A stretch of 17,543 nucleotides of DNA, taken from contig JAOXYB010016887.1 in the NCBI GenBank assembly GCA_028565635.1, positions 1-17,543 on the forward strand. The letters are read 5' to 3'. Positions 6,301 through 12,819 of this stretch are shown here, piece by piece (positions within the stretch are counted from its first letter, which is position 1; every line of letters begins with the position of its first letter). The notes beneath the pieces were generated by a model, which did not search any database, was not told where the DNA came from, and saw nothing but the letters and a program-made list of their open reading frames with translations. Made by a program: the position numbers and the translations under genes. This stretch comes from Phoronis ovalis. Lineage: Eukaryota > Phoronida > Phoronidae.

Positions 6301-9120
6301 TGAAGCATGACTTACTATCTTTGGGTTTTTTATCAGCTGTTTCATTTGACCATGTATCTATTTGCGGGCCTATGTCCTCATTGTTGAATCTGTTAGGTCT
6401 ACTAGGAGCACCAAAACCACCACTACCTCCACCCCTAAAATGGTATTGAGAACTACATTGCAACAAAACTTGTTTATAGCAAGGTGCTGTAATTTTTACA
6501 CATTTCATTGATATACACAGTAGCTCAAAATTGACCACAAAATAATTTACCTGAAAGCACCAAGTAGAAATGATTACAACTTTAATTATTAATTTAATTT
6601 ATGTAAACTGGAGAAACTTTCAAAAAAAGCTTTCATAATAAGTTTAGTACAGCTCATCTACACTTGGATAAGTATAAATAACAGCTATAAACATTAATAC
6701 TGAAGTTTATTATGCACACACAAGTACCAAACTCAAACAAATATAGCAGTATCTGCCAAAGCTAAAATGATTAACAAGCAGTACCTTCCTCTACCGCCTC
6801 GACCCCTTCCTCTACCACGACCTCTTCTGTTACTATCATCACGATTCCGATCGTTTTCTTCATTTTCTTTTCCTTTCCCTGAAAAAGGATATGATAAACA
6901 TCAGTGTGATGAATCCATAGCTGGTTTTCTTCACTTAATAACAGTAATTCGATGACACTTATGAATAAAAAATTTAGAGCATTATAATAAATTGAAATAA
7001 GGGCTGTTACATTTTTAATTGTAAGGGAGGGAGGAAAGCAGATTTTAGAAGACCATAATATATTAATACTTTATTAAGTACTATTATCTATACTACTAAC
7101 TCTCGAGTGTCCGTCTGTCACTCTGTCCACCAAATATTTTCAAAACTATTACATGAATCCCGATCTTTTTACACATCGTAGGTATCAACGATGGCTCAGG
7201 TTCCTCAGGATTAATCTCGCAAGCGTTCGCACGACGTAAAAAATGGTAGATTAATCTTGCACATAAGTTTTATCGCGATATGTGAACAGGGTATAATTAA
7301 GCCCAGAGTTATCAAGATCCGTGGTTTACCACGGGTGTCGGTCTAGTATGTACATGAATTCGTTTGAAATACAACACCCATATTTCTTTTCCTTATTTTA
7401 AGAAACTCACATTCTCTATCGCCTCTGCTAAAATCACGACCTCTAGCTATGCCTCTGTTTGCCAATCTTGGAGGGGCATTACGAGGAATCCTTGGAGCAC
7501 TCTCCGATCGATCTCTGTTGAAGTCACCCCGAGAGGATTTCTCTGATCTCTGTGGTTTGTGATTTACTTCTATGTCTTCAGTTGATTTACTCACTGTCCC
7601 TACATGTTGTTGTCGCTTCTTCTTCTTAGTGGCTGCAGACTCTTCCCATTCACCCTTAAACGTATAATACCTGATTATATATAGGTAACCAAATCAAGTT
7701 GTTTAATTTGCAACAGAGGAAGACAATTCAGTACAATTTTATTCACAAGCATATCATTTTATATCAGTATCCTCACGACCGAGGGATACACCTTAGAACC
7801 CTTGAGGCATAAAAGCTGAACTGGTGCTCATAATCGTGAAGTAGCCACTGACCGTACACTCCTTTGGATATTGACAACATTTATATGTTGTTTAACACTT
7901 ACTTTATGTAGCGTTTACACAAATATTTTCTATCAGTATCCCTAGTGATGAAATTTCAAATCTTAAAACTACAACTAGATAAGAACCTTATTGTACAATT
8001 ACTGTCTTATCTTGATTTCTTACCTCTACTGAGTTACCTTCTAACAGCATATTAATGGCTTTTTGTACATCATCCCCATTGTCGTGCAAGGCAAGGGCTG
8101 CATCCGCCTTTGATCGACCAGTCAGTTCCATTACCTATGTCAAAAAATAATGTGAATTCAATGTTCATCACGTTCTTGAATATATCAGCAAGAATGTAAA
8201 CAATTGTTCATAGGTTGTTCCACAAAAAAAAAATTGGGGCACACAATACCAATACTTGATTCCAAACTTTAGGGTTATATCTTAGGAGTTGCCTCTTTTT
8301 CTACATCCTGGAATATGTTAGAAGTTGTCACCAGTTGGACTATTAGGCACCTTGAAACTAATAAAAGTATAAGGACTGTATATACCCAAGCTCACTTTAT
8401 TCTGGTTAACACCAGCTTAACTCTGATTATGATATAACAAACTAATTGGTAAAAAAACCCCAAGAATTTTCGACATTTTTACATGTATAATTATAGTTTA
8501 CCATATCTATCTTTTTCTGCATTTCTTCATCTTTTGCTTTGTCTGTGGCTAGTTGTGCAATGCGGATCTGTTCAGCTGAAGCCTGCATAAAAAATATGCA
8601 TTTATATATTTATATGACTTGAATAATAACATTTTTGTAAAAGTACTTCATTCATAATACAGTACGACTACATTCAATTTTTTAGCCACCATTTGCCTTT
8701 TTGCAAGTCTTCTGAAGCAAACACTTGATTCTTTTGCATTGTAAACCCTTACACATGTAACAATACAGAACAGAACTTGAACAGTACATCAACCGTTTTT
8801 ACATTAAAACAGCTTATCCTGTAAAAATATGCCAAATACTTAGAGGATAAAAGAAGTCAATGTTCTCATCGCAAATAAACATACACCTCTTACATGCATC
8901 TATAGTAAACTTCTTTGTGAATTAATTGATTACTTGTTTAGTATCACAAAATGACCATTTACCTACAACATTAATAAATCACTATGCGGCGACCACTAAA
9001 TTATAGATATCATACCTGTACAGTTTTATTTGGCTGTATATCTGGCCTGGTCTGTGTGGTCTGTGTCTGTGGCTTTGTCGGTTTCTCCCGACTAACTCTG
9101 TTTGCGCTTTTCGCGCTCAT
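181..9120 (-). CDS. UBAP2L: UBAP2/UBAP2L (lingerer) homologue, partial at 3' end, 18 coding exons
   Basis: The joined minus-strand exons are 9120-9016, 8582-8502, 8134-8024, 7654-7411, 6878-6785, 6434-6316, 6126-6083, 5601-5447, 5131-5032, 4642-4556, 4215-4114, 3697-3525, 3180-3021, 2825-2280, 1966-1798, 1577-1468, 1124-965 and 389-181. They total 2769 nt, or 923 codons without a stop. Seen in order: UBA domain (about 53-97), basic and RG/RGG-rich segment (about 110-220), WDSEDW patch (253-258), Ser/Thr-rich linker, IPAGAVEMP and LDLQFG motif of the UBAP2-Lig family (415-443), prion-like exon (526-707), GKAPPNLPPGV (764-774) and the Pro/Tyr-rich AYINPA...AVFPQ block (885-923). Family members bind RNA and RNA-binding proteins, nucleate stress granules in the cytoplasm, and have arginine-methylated RGG repeats. 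Vertebrate UBAP2L is somewhat longer, so the C-terminal portion lies left of base 1. UBAP2 versus UBAP2L cannot be decided; invertebrates usually have one gene. Confidence 0.93.
390..964 (-). other. UBAP2L-like intron 17 (575 nt)
   Basis: It is bounded by TCAG|GTGAGG and TTTACAG|G. I see no conserved coding frame, structured RNA or transposon end in it. The plus-strand reading frame starting at 805 is antisense to intron and exon 17 and has no family likeness. Confidence 0.7.
965..1124 (-). CDS. UBAP2L: UBAP2L-like exon 17 (residues 801-853)
   Basis: It encodes GLQALQQIYIDDQQQVRSML and then MPQQYYDMSAFQLPT. This aligns with the DLQMLQTR...DYYSIPFPTP stretch of UBAP2L. Acceptor TGTTACAG, donor TCAG|GTGAGG. 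An internal donor-like CAA|GTAAGG at 1080/1079 would give a frameshifting short exon and is probably unused. Confidence 0.9.
1468..1577 (-). CDS. UBAP2L: UBAP2L-like exon 16 (GKAPPNLPPGV motif, residues 764-800)
   Basis: It completes a split Gly and reads KAPPNLPPGVSAPLMGGQNY and on to MPGMPFY. GKAPPNLPPGV is identical in vertebrate UBAP2L, so this is one of the best family landmarks. Acceptor ATGTTTAG, donor TAT|GTAAGT, 110 nt. Confidence 0.93.
1798..1966 (-). CDS. UBAP2L: UBAP2L-like exon 15 (Ser/Thr/Ala-rich, residues 708-763)
   Basis: It encodes YGDSSSNTASLTTSTTTTSS and continues as Ser/Ala-rich sequence. It corresponds to the Ser-rich run before GKAPPNLPPGV in UBAP2L. The acceptor ATGTTTTAG|TATGG lies inside a 31-bp direct repeat, so a second identical acceptor exists 39 nt upstream (see repeat). 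The donor is G|GTATGT. Confidence 0.88.
1962..2031. repeat. 31-bp perfect direct repeat across exon 15 acceptor
   Basis: CCATACTAAAACATACAGAT and the next 11 bases occur identically at 1962-1992 and 2001-2031, 39 bp apart. Copy 1 contains the exon 15 acceptor AG (1968-1967, minus strand) and the first five exon bases. Copy 2 is a duplicate acceptor within the intron. It looks like a local tandem duplication of 39 bp. Confidence 0.97.
2280..2825 (-). CDS. UBAP2L: UBAP2L-like exon 14 (large prion-like exon, residues 526-707)
   Basis: This is the longest exon, 546 nt or 182 codons. It starts MSTAPQPIPFPTSDRKSSP. About 130 residues then consist almost wholly of S, Y, G, Q, N and T with recurrent QYG, SYS, SNQTG and YQN units, resembling FUS/EWS-type low-complexity domains. 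Such domains drive condensation, consistent with stress-granule nucleation by UBAP2L. Phase 0/0 means whole-exon skipping keeps the frame. Acceptor TGTTTTAG, donor AAG|GTGAGT. Confidence 0.9.
3021..3180 (-). CDS. UBAP2L: UBAP2L-like exon 13 (residues 472-525)
   Basis: It encodes SDPTGHLSQTAKSMNNSQ and then a Ser/Gln/Gly-rich run ending SPGKDYQNRNK, with no fold recognised. It matches the disordered S/Q-rich middle of the family. Acceptor TATTACAG, donor AAG|GTATAG, phase 2 in and 0 out. Confidence 0.85.
3525..3697 (-). CDS. UBAP2L: UBAP2L-like exon 12 (UBAP2-Lig motif, residues 415-471)
   Basis: It contains IPAGAVEMP followed by SLGLDLQFGNLDLGKE, the diagnostic IPALAVEMP / LNLQFGALQFG signature of the UBAP2/lingerer family. 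This exon settles the family assignment. The acceptor CGACACAG follows a T12 run; the donor is CAAG|GTGAGT. 173 nt, phase 0 in and 2 out. Confidence 0.93.
4114..4215 (-). CDS. UBAP2L: UBAP2L-like exon 11 (residues 381-414)
   Basis: It encodes IGTSGQMSQGLQQRTVSPVA then SKPQTKTKLPPPSK, a basic, Gln/Pro-rich run leading into the UBAP2-Lig motif, like the KQQKKK...TSK stretch of UBAP2L. It has 34 codons, phase 0/0. Acceptor TTTTTATAG, donor AAG|GTAAAC. Confidence 0.88.
4556..4642 (-). CDS. UBAP2L: UBAP2L-like exon 10 (residues 352-380, repeat of exon 9)
   Basis: It encodes LNKLDGDLGSLGSNQFSKEA then TESLKTIMG. The stretch NQ-[YF]-x-K-x-ATE-x-LK-x-x-MG and the GTAAGT donor directly after MG are shared with exon 9. 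It is 87 nt and phase 0/0, so it could be skipped without a frameshift. Confidence 0.85.
5032..5131 (-). CDS. UBAP2L: UBAP2L-like exon 9 (residues 318-351)
   Basis: It encodes LNVASLFDKNNSQSQFSNQY followed by NKQATENLKNAMG. The C-terminal half is a probable amphipathic helix, repeated in the next exon. Acceptor TTTTGTAG, donor GGG|GTAAGT. It corresponds loosely to the QFLEQFKTAQALAQLA region of UBAP2L. Confidence 0.85.
5447..5601 (-). CDS. UBAP2L: UBAP2L-like exon 8 (residues 267-317)
   Basis: It opens with LAETQVYTAT, matching LSETKIFTAS of the vertebrate protein, then becomes Ser/Thr-rich disordered sequence ending in SAFQQT. Acceptor TTGTTTCAG, donor AACAAG|GTACAA, 155 nt, phase 0 in and 2 out. 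Confidence 0.88.
5602..6082 (-). other. UBAP2L-like intron 7, GC-richer and with hairpin
   Basis: This 481-nt intron is less AT-rich between about 5760 and 6050 than its surroundings. It contains the perfect inverted repeat CTGCATGAAG (5849-5858) / CTTCATGCAG (5874-5883) with a 15-nt loop. No splice-supported exon is recognised. It may be an old repeat insertion; identity unknown. Confidence 0.5.
6083..6126 (-). CDS. UBAP2L: UBAP2L-like exon 7 (WDSEDW micro-exon, residues 252-266)
   Basis: This exon of only 44 nt encodes WDSEDWSVEEWTGS. It lines up with the W-TEDW-ED segment of UBAP2L just before LSETK. Acceptor TTGTTTCAG, donor AGT|GTAAGT. It is too short to be found by ORF scanning and was placed by phase and family motif. 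Confidence 0.85.
6316..6434 (-). CDS. UBAP2L: UBAP2L-like exon 6 (Gly-rich to acidic linker, residues 212-251)
   Basis: It completes the RG tract with GGGSGGFGAPSRPNRF, then runs NNEDIGPQIDTWSNETADKK. The Trp-containing polar segment matches the TWNN/AWRT stretch of UBAP2L. Acceptor ATTTTAG, donor A|GTAAGT, 119 nt. Confidence 0.88.
6785..6878 (-). CDS. UBAP2L: UBAP2L-like exon 5 (RG repeat, residues 181-211)
   Basis: This encodes KGKENEENDRNRDDSNRR and then GRGRGRGRGGRG, an acidic/basic stretch leading into a pure RG/RGG tract. It is a likely RNA-contact and arginine-methylation region, as in the family. Acceptor TTTTTCAG; phase 1 in and phase 2 out (AG|GTACTG). Confidence 0.9.
7087..7346 (+). 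mobile_element. Short non-autonomous Helitron in UBAP2L-like intron 4
   Basis: The 260-bp element starts with TC (TCTATACTACTAAC) after a host A at 7086. It ends with CTAG (7343-7346) before a host T at 7347, which is the A^T target rule for Helitrons. A perfect hairpin CCGTGG-TTTA-CCACGG (7319-7334) lies 8 nt before CTAG, the expected 3' terminal structure. The 5' end carries a GTCCGTCTGTCACTCTGTCC-type stretch like many invertebrate Helitrons. Inside are a 13-bp near-repeat (7208-7220 and 7248-7260) and the palindrome TATCGCGATA (7271-7280). It has no Rep/helicase coding, so it could only move with help from an autonomous copy. Orientation follows the hairpin end. Confidence 0.82.
7411..7654 (-). 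CDS. UBAP2L: UBAP2L-like exon 4 (Lys-rich and start of RG region, residues 100-180)
   Basis: It starts GEWEESAATKKKKR, the counterpart of the WE...KKK segment after the UBA in UBAP2L. It continues into Arg-rich sequence (PPRLANRGIARGRDFSRGD). It is 244 nt and ends in phase 1 at T|GTGAGT. The acceptor TTTAAG|G has almost no pyrimidine tract. The nearest CAG, 16 nt upstream, would shift the frame and opens directly onto a TAA, so the weak site is chosen. Confidence 0.85.
8024..8134 (-). CDS. UBAP2L: UBAP2L-like exon 3 (UBA domain core, residues 63-99)
   Basis: This encodes VMELTGRSKADAALALHDNG and then DDVQKAINMLLEGN, the helix 2 to helix 3 part of a UBA fold. It matches the ALHDC-GDV-RAIN-LLEGN pattern of UBAP2L. 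The 37 codons are symmetric in phase (0/0), but skipping this exon would destroy the domain. Acceptor ACATAG, donor GAG|GTAAGA. Confidence 0.92.
8502..8582 (-). CDS. UBAP2L: UBAP2L-like exon 2 (residues 36-62, before and into UBA)
   Basis: This encodes ASAEQIRIAQLATDKAKDEE and onward to KKIDM. The AEQIR-AQ block just before the UBA domain is strongly conserved in UBAP2 and UBAP2L. Acceptor TATGCAG|G, donor ATG|GTAAAC, 27 codons, phase 0 on both sides. Confidence 0.9.
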
Positions 9121-9160
9121 GCTGTACACTATATACAAATGTAAATGTACACAGAAAAAT
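9016..9160 (-). CDS. UBAP2L: UBAP2L-like coding exon 1 (start codon, residues 1-35)
   Basis: The ATG is at 9120-9118 and begins MSAKSANRVSREKP, a polar Gln/Thr/Pro-rich N-terminus like that of UBAP2L. The donor is CAG|GTATGA at 9016/9015, phase 0. The likely acceptor is TTGTTTCAG at 9162-9161, which would give 40 nt of 5' UTR without an upstream ATG. A second AG at 9123-9122 would leave a single UTR base. Coding is 9016-9120. Confidence 0.85.
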
Positions 9161-10903
9161 CTGAAACAATGAAATGATAACCTATACAAGACAAATTCCA
9201 GACATAAACAAATTAATGAAACATATGAAATGAAATTTTACATACCATATAACCTTAGCTGATCCTTGATGGTTAATACTGTTTAATAAACTTTAAAACA
9301 TGAAGAGATCTTAAGGAGCAAATAATTCCAAAGCCATCCTAAAAGCTACACAGGATCTATACCTGAATTGGATGTGTCAAAGTATCTACAGAACTTCTAA
9401 ACTAGTCCTTTCAGGAACTGGAAATTATTTTAAAAAAATGACAACTAGGGGCCAGTTCACTGGATTTAACTCATTATCTACAATTAGCAGGCTGACAGTC
9501 AAAATTAATTGTTATTCCTGCTGCGACTTGGTAGTAAAGCTATCTTGCTATGTAATGTGCAGCTATAATCTTTCATATATAAGCCAAAACATGGATTCAA
9601 AAGGTTTCGCATATAAATTGCTACCTGGGGCCGTATACAGTTTTGCACAAACACCCTCATTTGAAGTAAAGCCGTAATTCAGCAATTAATATATACAAGT
9701 TATTCTATCAAAAAAATAACTGATATTAATTATTTAATCAGTTCCATTTACTAGTATTTTAGCTATAGCCCTTTGGGATTAGAACTTGATGTTAGGTGAA
9801 ACATTATAACACTGTATTACAGAATCAATCCCCACATTTCCATAATTAAACAAATACATATATACTAGATATGAGTTTGAAATACACTGATTTTAATGAA
9901 GAAATAACACCTGCACACAAGTCCACAATAAACCAGGAAGTAACTATTTTAAGCTTCTTCACGTTTTAATATATAAATAGCACTCGAAAGATCAAATTAT
10001 ATTGTTATAGTTTTTAAGTTACAACAAAACAAATGTTATTCATTTTATGTAAGAAATATCAACTTTTTAAGTTAAAACATATATGACTGGAAAAAATATG
10101 ATATTCATGTTATAAATACATCATCTTAAATAACAACTGTTTCCAAGTATAGGTTTATATTACACATAGATACAAATTCGCCCGGACACGAGGAAAGAAA
10201 TGCTTCAGTAGCAGAAGATATAATTTACAAGATTTAAGAAATCACTCTGGATATCATTGAGTCAACATCCTCTTATGATGTCAGTATCACTCTCGGAAAA
10301 TCAAACTCAAGAGTGATTCCTGGCACCCAGGAAAGAAATGCATAATTAAGCTTACGCTAACACGTGCAGAGTACTTGATTCAAATATGTGATAAAGATGT
10401 GTTGCCCTTCAAAATCAGTTTTACAAGCGCATATATGTTTCTGTGGTACAGGAACAATGTTAACAGTATACTGCAACACCACTCAACTGTCAACGTGAAC
10501 AATGTACAAACTATAATTTCAGTTTCTCTATTTTAAATTGCCCCGTTTTTAATTCTGACATCGCCAATTTGCAATGGAGTAAGTCAGGGTAAAGAAAGTT
10601 GTGTCGTACATCACCCGGAAAAATACCAGTGTATTATTTTCTGCAATCGTTTCGCTAAGAGGTGGCAGAATTAAATAAACGACATCATTACTGCATTAGC
10701 TTTGACCATGTGAAGTTCGTGACGCCATGCTTGATTTTCCGAAAAATAAAATGACATTTCTGGTTTCTTTTTCATTCATAGTAACCAAAGATCGACGTCA
10801 ATATTGGCTATAATTGTTAATAAATAACAAACAATATTCAAAATTGACTAAATGGACATAGAACCTAGAAAAAAATAACAATAGCCGAAGCTTTATTTCA
10901 TAC
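9161..10903 (-). other. UBAP2L-like 5' UTR intron (about 1.74 kb)
   Basis: It lies between the noncoding first exon (donor GTCAG|GTATGA at 10904/10903) and the start-codon exon. It is mostly very AT-rich. It contains a cluster of short repeats at about 10191-10340: GGAAAGAAATGC twice, and the inverted AATCACTCT/AGAGTGATT. No conserved coding sequence was recognised. The 101-codon plus-strand frame at 9372-9677 has no recognisable features. Confidence 0.55.
10240..10318. repeat. Inverted 9-bp repeat within a small repeat cluster
   Basis: AATCACTCT at 10240-10248 and AGAGTGATT at 10310-10318 are perfect inverse complements. The surrounding GGAAAGAAATGC also occurs twice (near 10192 and 10330). 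This could be the edge structure of a small degenerate element, but no target duplication is clear. Confidence 0.4.
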
Positions 10904-10976
10904 CTGACAAATGTCTCTCACAAAGCAGAAAGGTCACGTGATTTACGTAGAATTCGCGCCGCCATATTTTACGAAG
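10904..10976 (-). other. UBAP2L: Putative 5' noncoding exon of UBAP2L-like gene
   Basis: On the minus strand a strong donor, TTGTCAG|GTATGA, ends at 10904, directly downstream of the promoter-like cluster. The sequence from the YY1-type site to this donor contains no ATG after the CCATAT complement. That fits a short 5' UTR exon spliced to the exon at 9160. The transcription start is not determinable; the right boundary given here is only approximate. Confidence 0.5.
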
Positions 10977-10985
10977 GTGACGTCA
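10933..10985. promoter_or_regulatory. Promoter-like cluster: E-box, YY1-type site, CRE
   Basis: Within 53 bp lie GTCACGTGAT (10933-10942, a CACGTG E-box of USF/MITF type), GCCGCCATATT (10958-10968, the reverse complement of the YY1 core ATGGCGGC) and a perfect CRE palindrome TGACGTCA (10978-10985). The cluster also holds CpGs that are rare in this AT-rich window. In many animal housekeeping promoters a YY1 site sits just downstream of the start and sets direction. Here it reads towards the UBAP2L-like gene. The CRE and E-box are symmetric and could also serve the creatine kinase gene to the right. Confidence 0.65.
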
Positions 10986-11378
10986 GCCACGGATTTCCCT
11001 AAAATATCCAGTGATCTTTTACTTCAGATGAAATATAAAAGGATAAGTAGCTTTATTTGAGTATATTGTAGCAACTTGCTGAACAATGTCGTATAAAAAG
11101 GAGTACTCGAGTGATAAAATCATGTATAAGCCTTTTCGTAATCTTTTCCGAAGTTTAACGAAACTTAATTAACGGGGATTCCCTTTAATTGGTTGTAATT
11201 TAAGAAAAAGGAGTAGCTTTAGATGTATTTTTTTATAAAACAGAGATGAGATAATGTTATAAAATGTCATTTGCTTCTTCAATATTGTCCTTGCTTTTTA
11301 TATAACATAAGAGTCGGATAACCCAATATTCATATGACCCCCATATGAACTGAGCCAAAAGTTAAAGGTTGACATATC

Positions 11379-11425
11379 AGCCAATCAGATTGCAGAAATC
11401 ACCTTGGTAGTTGAGACTCTACCAG
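11379..11425 (+). promoter_or_regulatory. CCAAT box and putative creatine kinase 5' noncoding exon donor
   Basis: AGCCAATCAG (CCAAT at 11381-11385) fits the NF-Y consensus, and ACCAG|GTAAGG at 11425/11426 is a near-ideal donor. An exon ending here could be spliced to an acceptor at 12560-12561 (TTTTTTTAG) or 12599-12600 (TTTCTTAG), just before the ATG. The CCAAT box is close to the donor, so one of the two signals may be chance. Confidence 0.35.
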
Positions 11426-11898
11426 GTAAGGAAAGCGTCTAGAAGCTTGGGTCTTTTGTTAATATAAACTTTATAGATTTGCTTCCAAATTTTTGTCTAA
11501 CCATTAAGTTATTTATGATGTCATATTCATTAGAGCGTTGGGTATGTTAAGGGAAATTTCCATGTTAATGTGATGCTTACTTTTTGAATTATCGATGTTT
11601 TAATTTTGACTTCTTGTGACTTGTTGAACTTTTTTTGAATATTTAAAATATAGACTATGTGGAAATGCCGGCATATGGGACACATGGCTTTCATTAACCA
11701 CCGCTTTTAGAAACAGAATCAAATTGTAGAAACTTGATATTCTTTTTAGAAATATTGCGTTTAAACATAAGATATTTCAATAGTGTAAGTACAATTACTA
11801 GCTAAATATATTATTTGTGGATCTTAGTCTTGATAAATACGATCCATGACAGTGCATTATGGTAAGACATTTCAAGTGTGTGGCAGCCTGTGTCAGTG

Positions 11899-11922
11899 CA
11901 CATCTGTACACGTGCAGATGTG
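11899..11922. repeat. Hairpin-forming inverted repeat CACATCTG/CAGATGTG
   Basis: A perfect 8-bp stem with the loop TACACGTG, flanked by further near-matching TGC/GC bases. It lies upstream of the creatine kinase start. No known RNA is recognised. Confidence 0.5.
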
Positions 11923-12603
11923 TGCCATCCGCTTTTTGTCGAATACATTTCTTTAACGATATCTTACTGTTTTGTTTTATAATGTTTATGTATTTTCTAT
12001 ATCATTCATATTAATTGTTTATGTACAATATACGGACTTATTTTTCTGCTGTAGGCTGGCTAGCTGACATTTTAATAATGCCTACGTGTTACAAACTTGA
12101 CCTGATAAATAGTATCAGTGACAAGTCATTAATAATTGTATATCAGTAATATGTATGACATGGTATAAGTTATGCTGATGATATATTATGTTAGTATTCT
12201 AGACGGGAACAGTTTTCCGGTAATATATCTGGCCTTAGTGGAGCATGTTATGATGTTTCTGTTATTGAACTTCAATGTAGTTAATTCCCGTGCATAATTA
12301 TACAAAAAAAATACATGATATTTTAATATATTGATAAGAAACAATATGTCTTGTGCATGTTTATACTTCGCATTAATTACCAACAAAATAATATTTTGTG
12401 CATAAATGTTGGTGATGCTGTGTAAAACAGTTAGTAATACCATGTTTATAAAATAACATAATCAATTTACGAATTTAATTGCTAAAGCAGCCTGTACGAG
12501 ATTGTGAAGACATTTAATTTAATACAACTATCGTCTTCATTTTTCTAAAATGTTTTTTTAGAACTAAACCTGTCGCAGATCTCAGTTTCATCATTTCTTA
12601 GCC

Positions 12604-12819
12604 ATGGCTGCTTTTGGTGCAAAATTTCTAACTCCTGGCAAACTTGCTGCTGCTGCTGTTTTCGGTGCTGGAACAAGTGCTGCCATCTATTATTCTCAAT
12701 ATAATACTCAACATGCGCGTAACTGGCAAAGTTCCGTCCATCTGAAATTTCCTGCTAGTTCTAACTTTCCAGATTTGTCTCAACACAACAATGTTATGGC
12801 TGATGTTATGACACCGGGT
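12604..12819 (+). CDS. CKMT: Creatine kinase exon 1 (presequence, residues 1-72)
   Basis: It encodes [20 protein letters not shown] and onward, an Arg-poor but Lys/Ala-rich amphipathic and hydrophobic mitochondrial import sequence. It continues with [19 protein letters not shown], the start of the mature kinase. The donor is GGT|GTAAGT, phase 0; an overlapping GT two bases earlier is weaker and out of frame. The exon may extend upstream to 12562 or 12601 as 5' UTR. Confidence 0.92.

Larger units (their letters stand above)
10986..12603. other. Region between the two genes, upstream of creatine kinase
   Basis: About 1.6 kb of AT-rich sequence without conserved coding frames. It must hold the creatine kinase promoter and 5' UTR. 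Seen here: TATA-like TATAAAAGG (11034-11042) and TATAAAAAG (11092-11100), AGCCAATCAG (11379-11388), a strong donor CAG|GTAAGG (11425/11426), a hairpin at 11899-11922 and acceptors just before the start codon. The minus-strand frame at 12186-12443 shows no recognisable protein. Confidence 0.55.

Noticed and set aside
8984-9172. Plus-strand frame with a hydrophobic stretch (62 codons)
   Set aside because: It is the antisense shadow of UBAP2L-like coding exon 1, whose minus-strand frame matches the family and its splice phases.
9372-9677. 101-codon plus-strand open frame in the UBAP2L-like 5' UTR intron
   Set aside because: It has no recognisable domain, a composition typical of translated intron, and no splice or Kozak support. 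It lies antisense to a well-supported intron.
11034-11100. TATAAAAGG and TATAAAAAG as creatine kinase TATA boxes
   Set aside because: In sequence this AT-rich such words are expected by chance, and several more occur nearby. Without start-site data they are mentioned only as part of the intergenic description.
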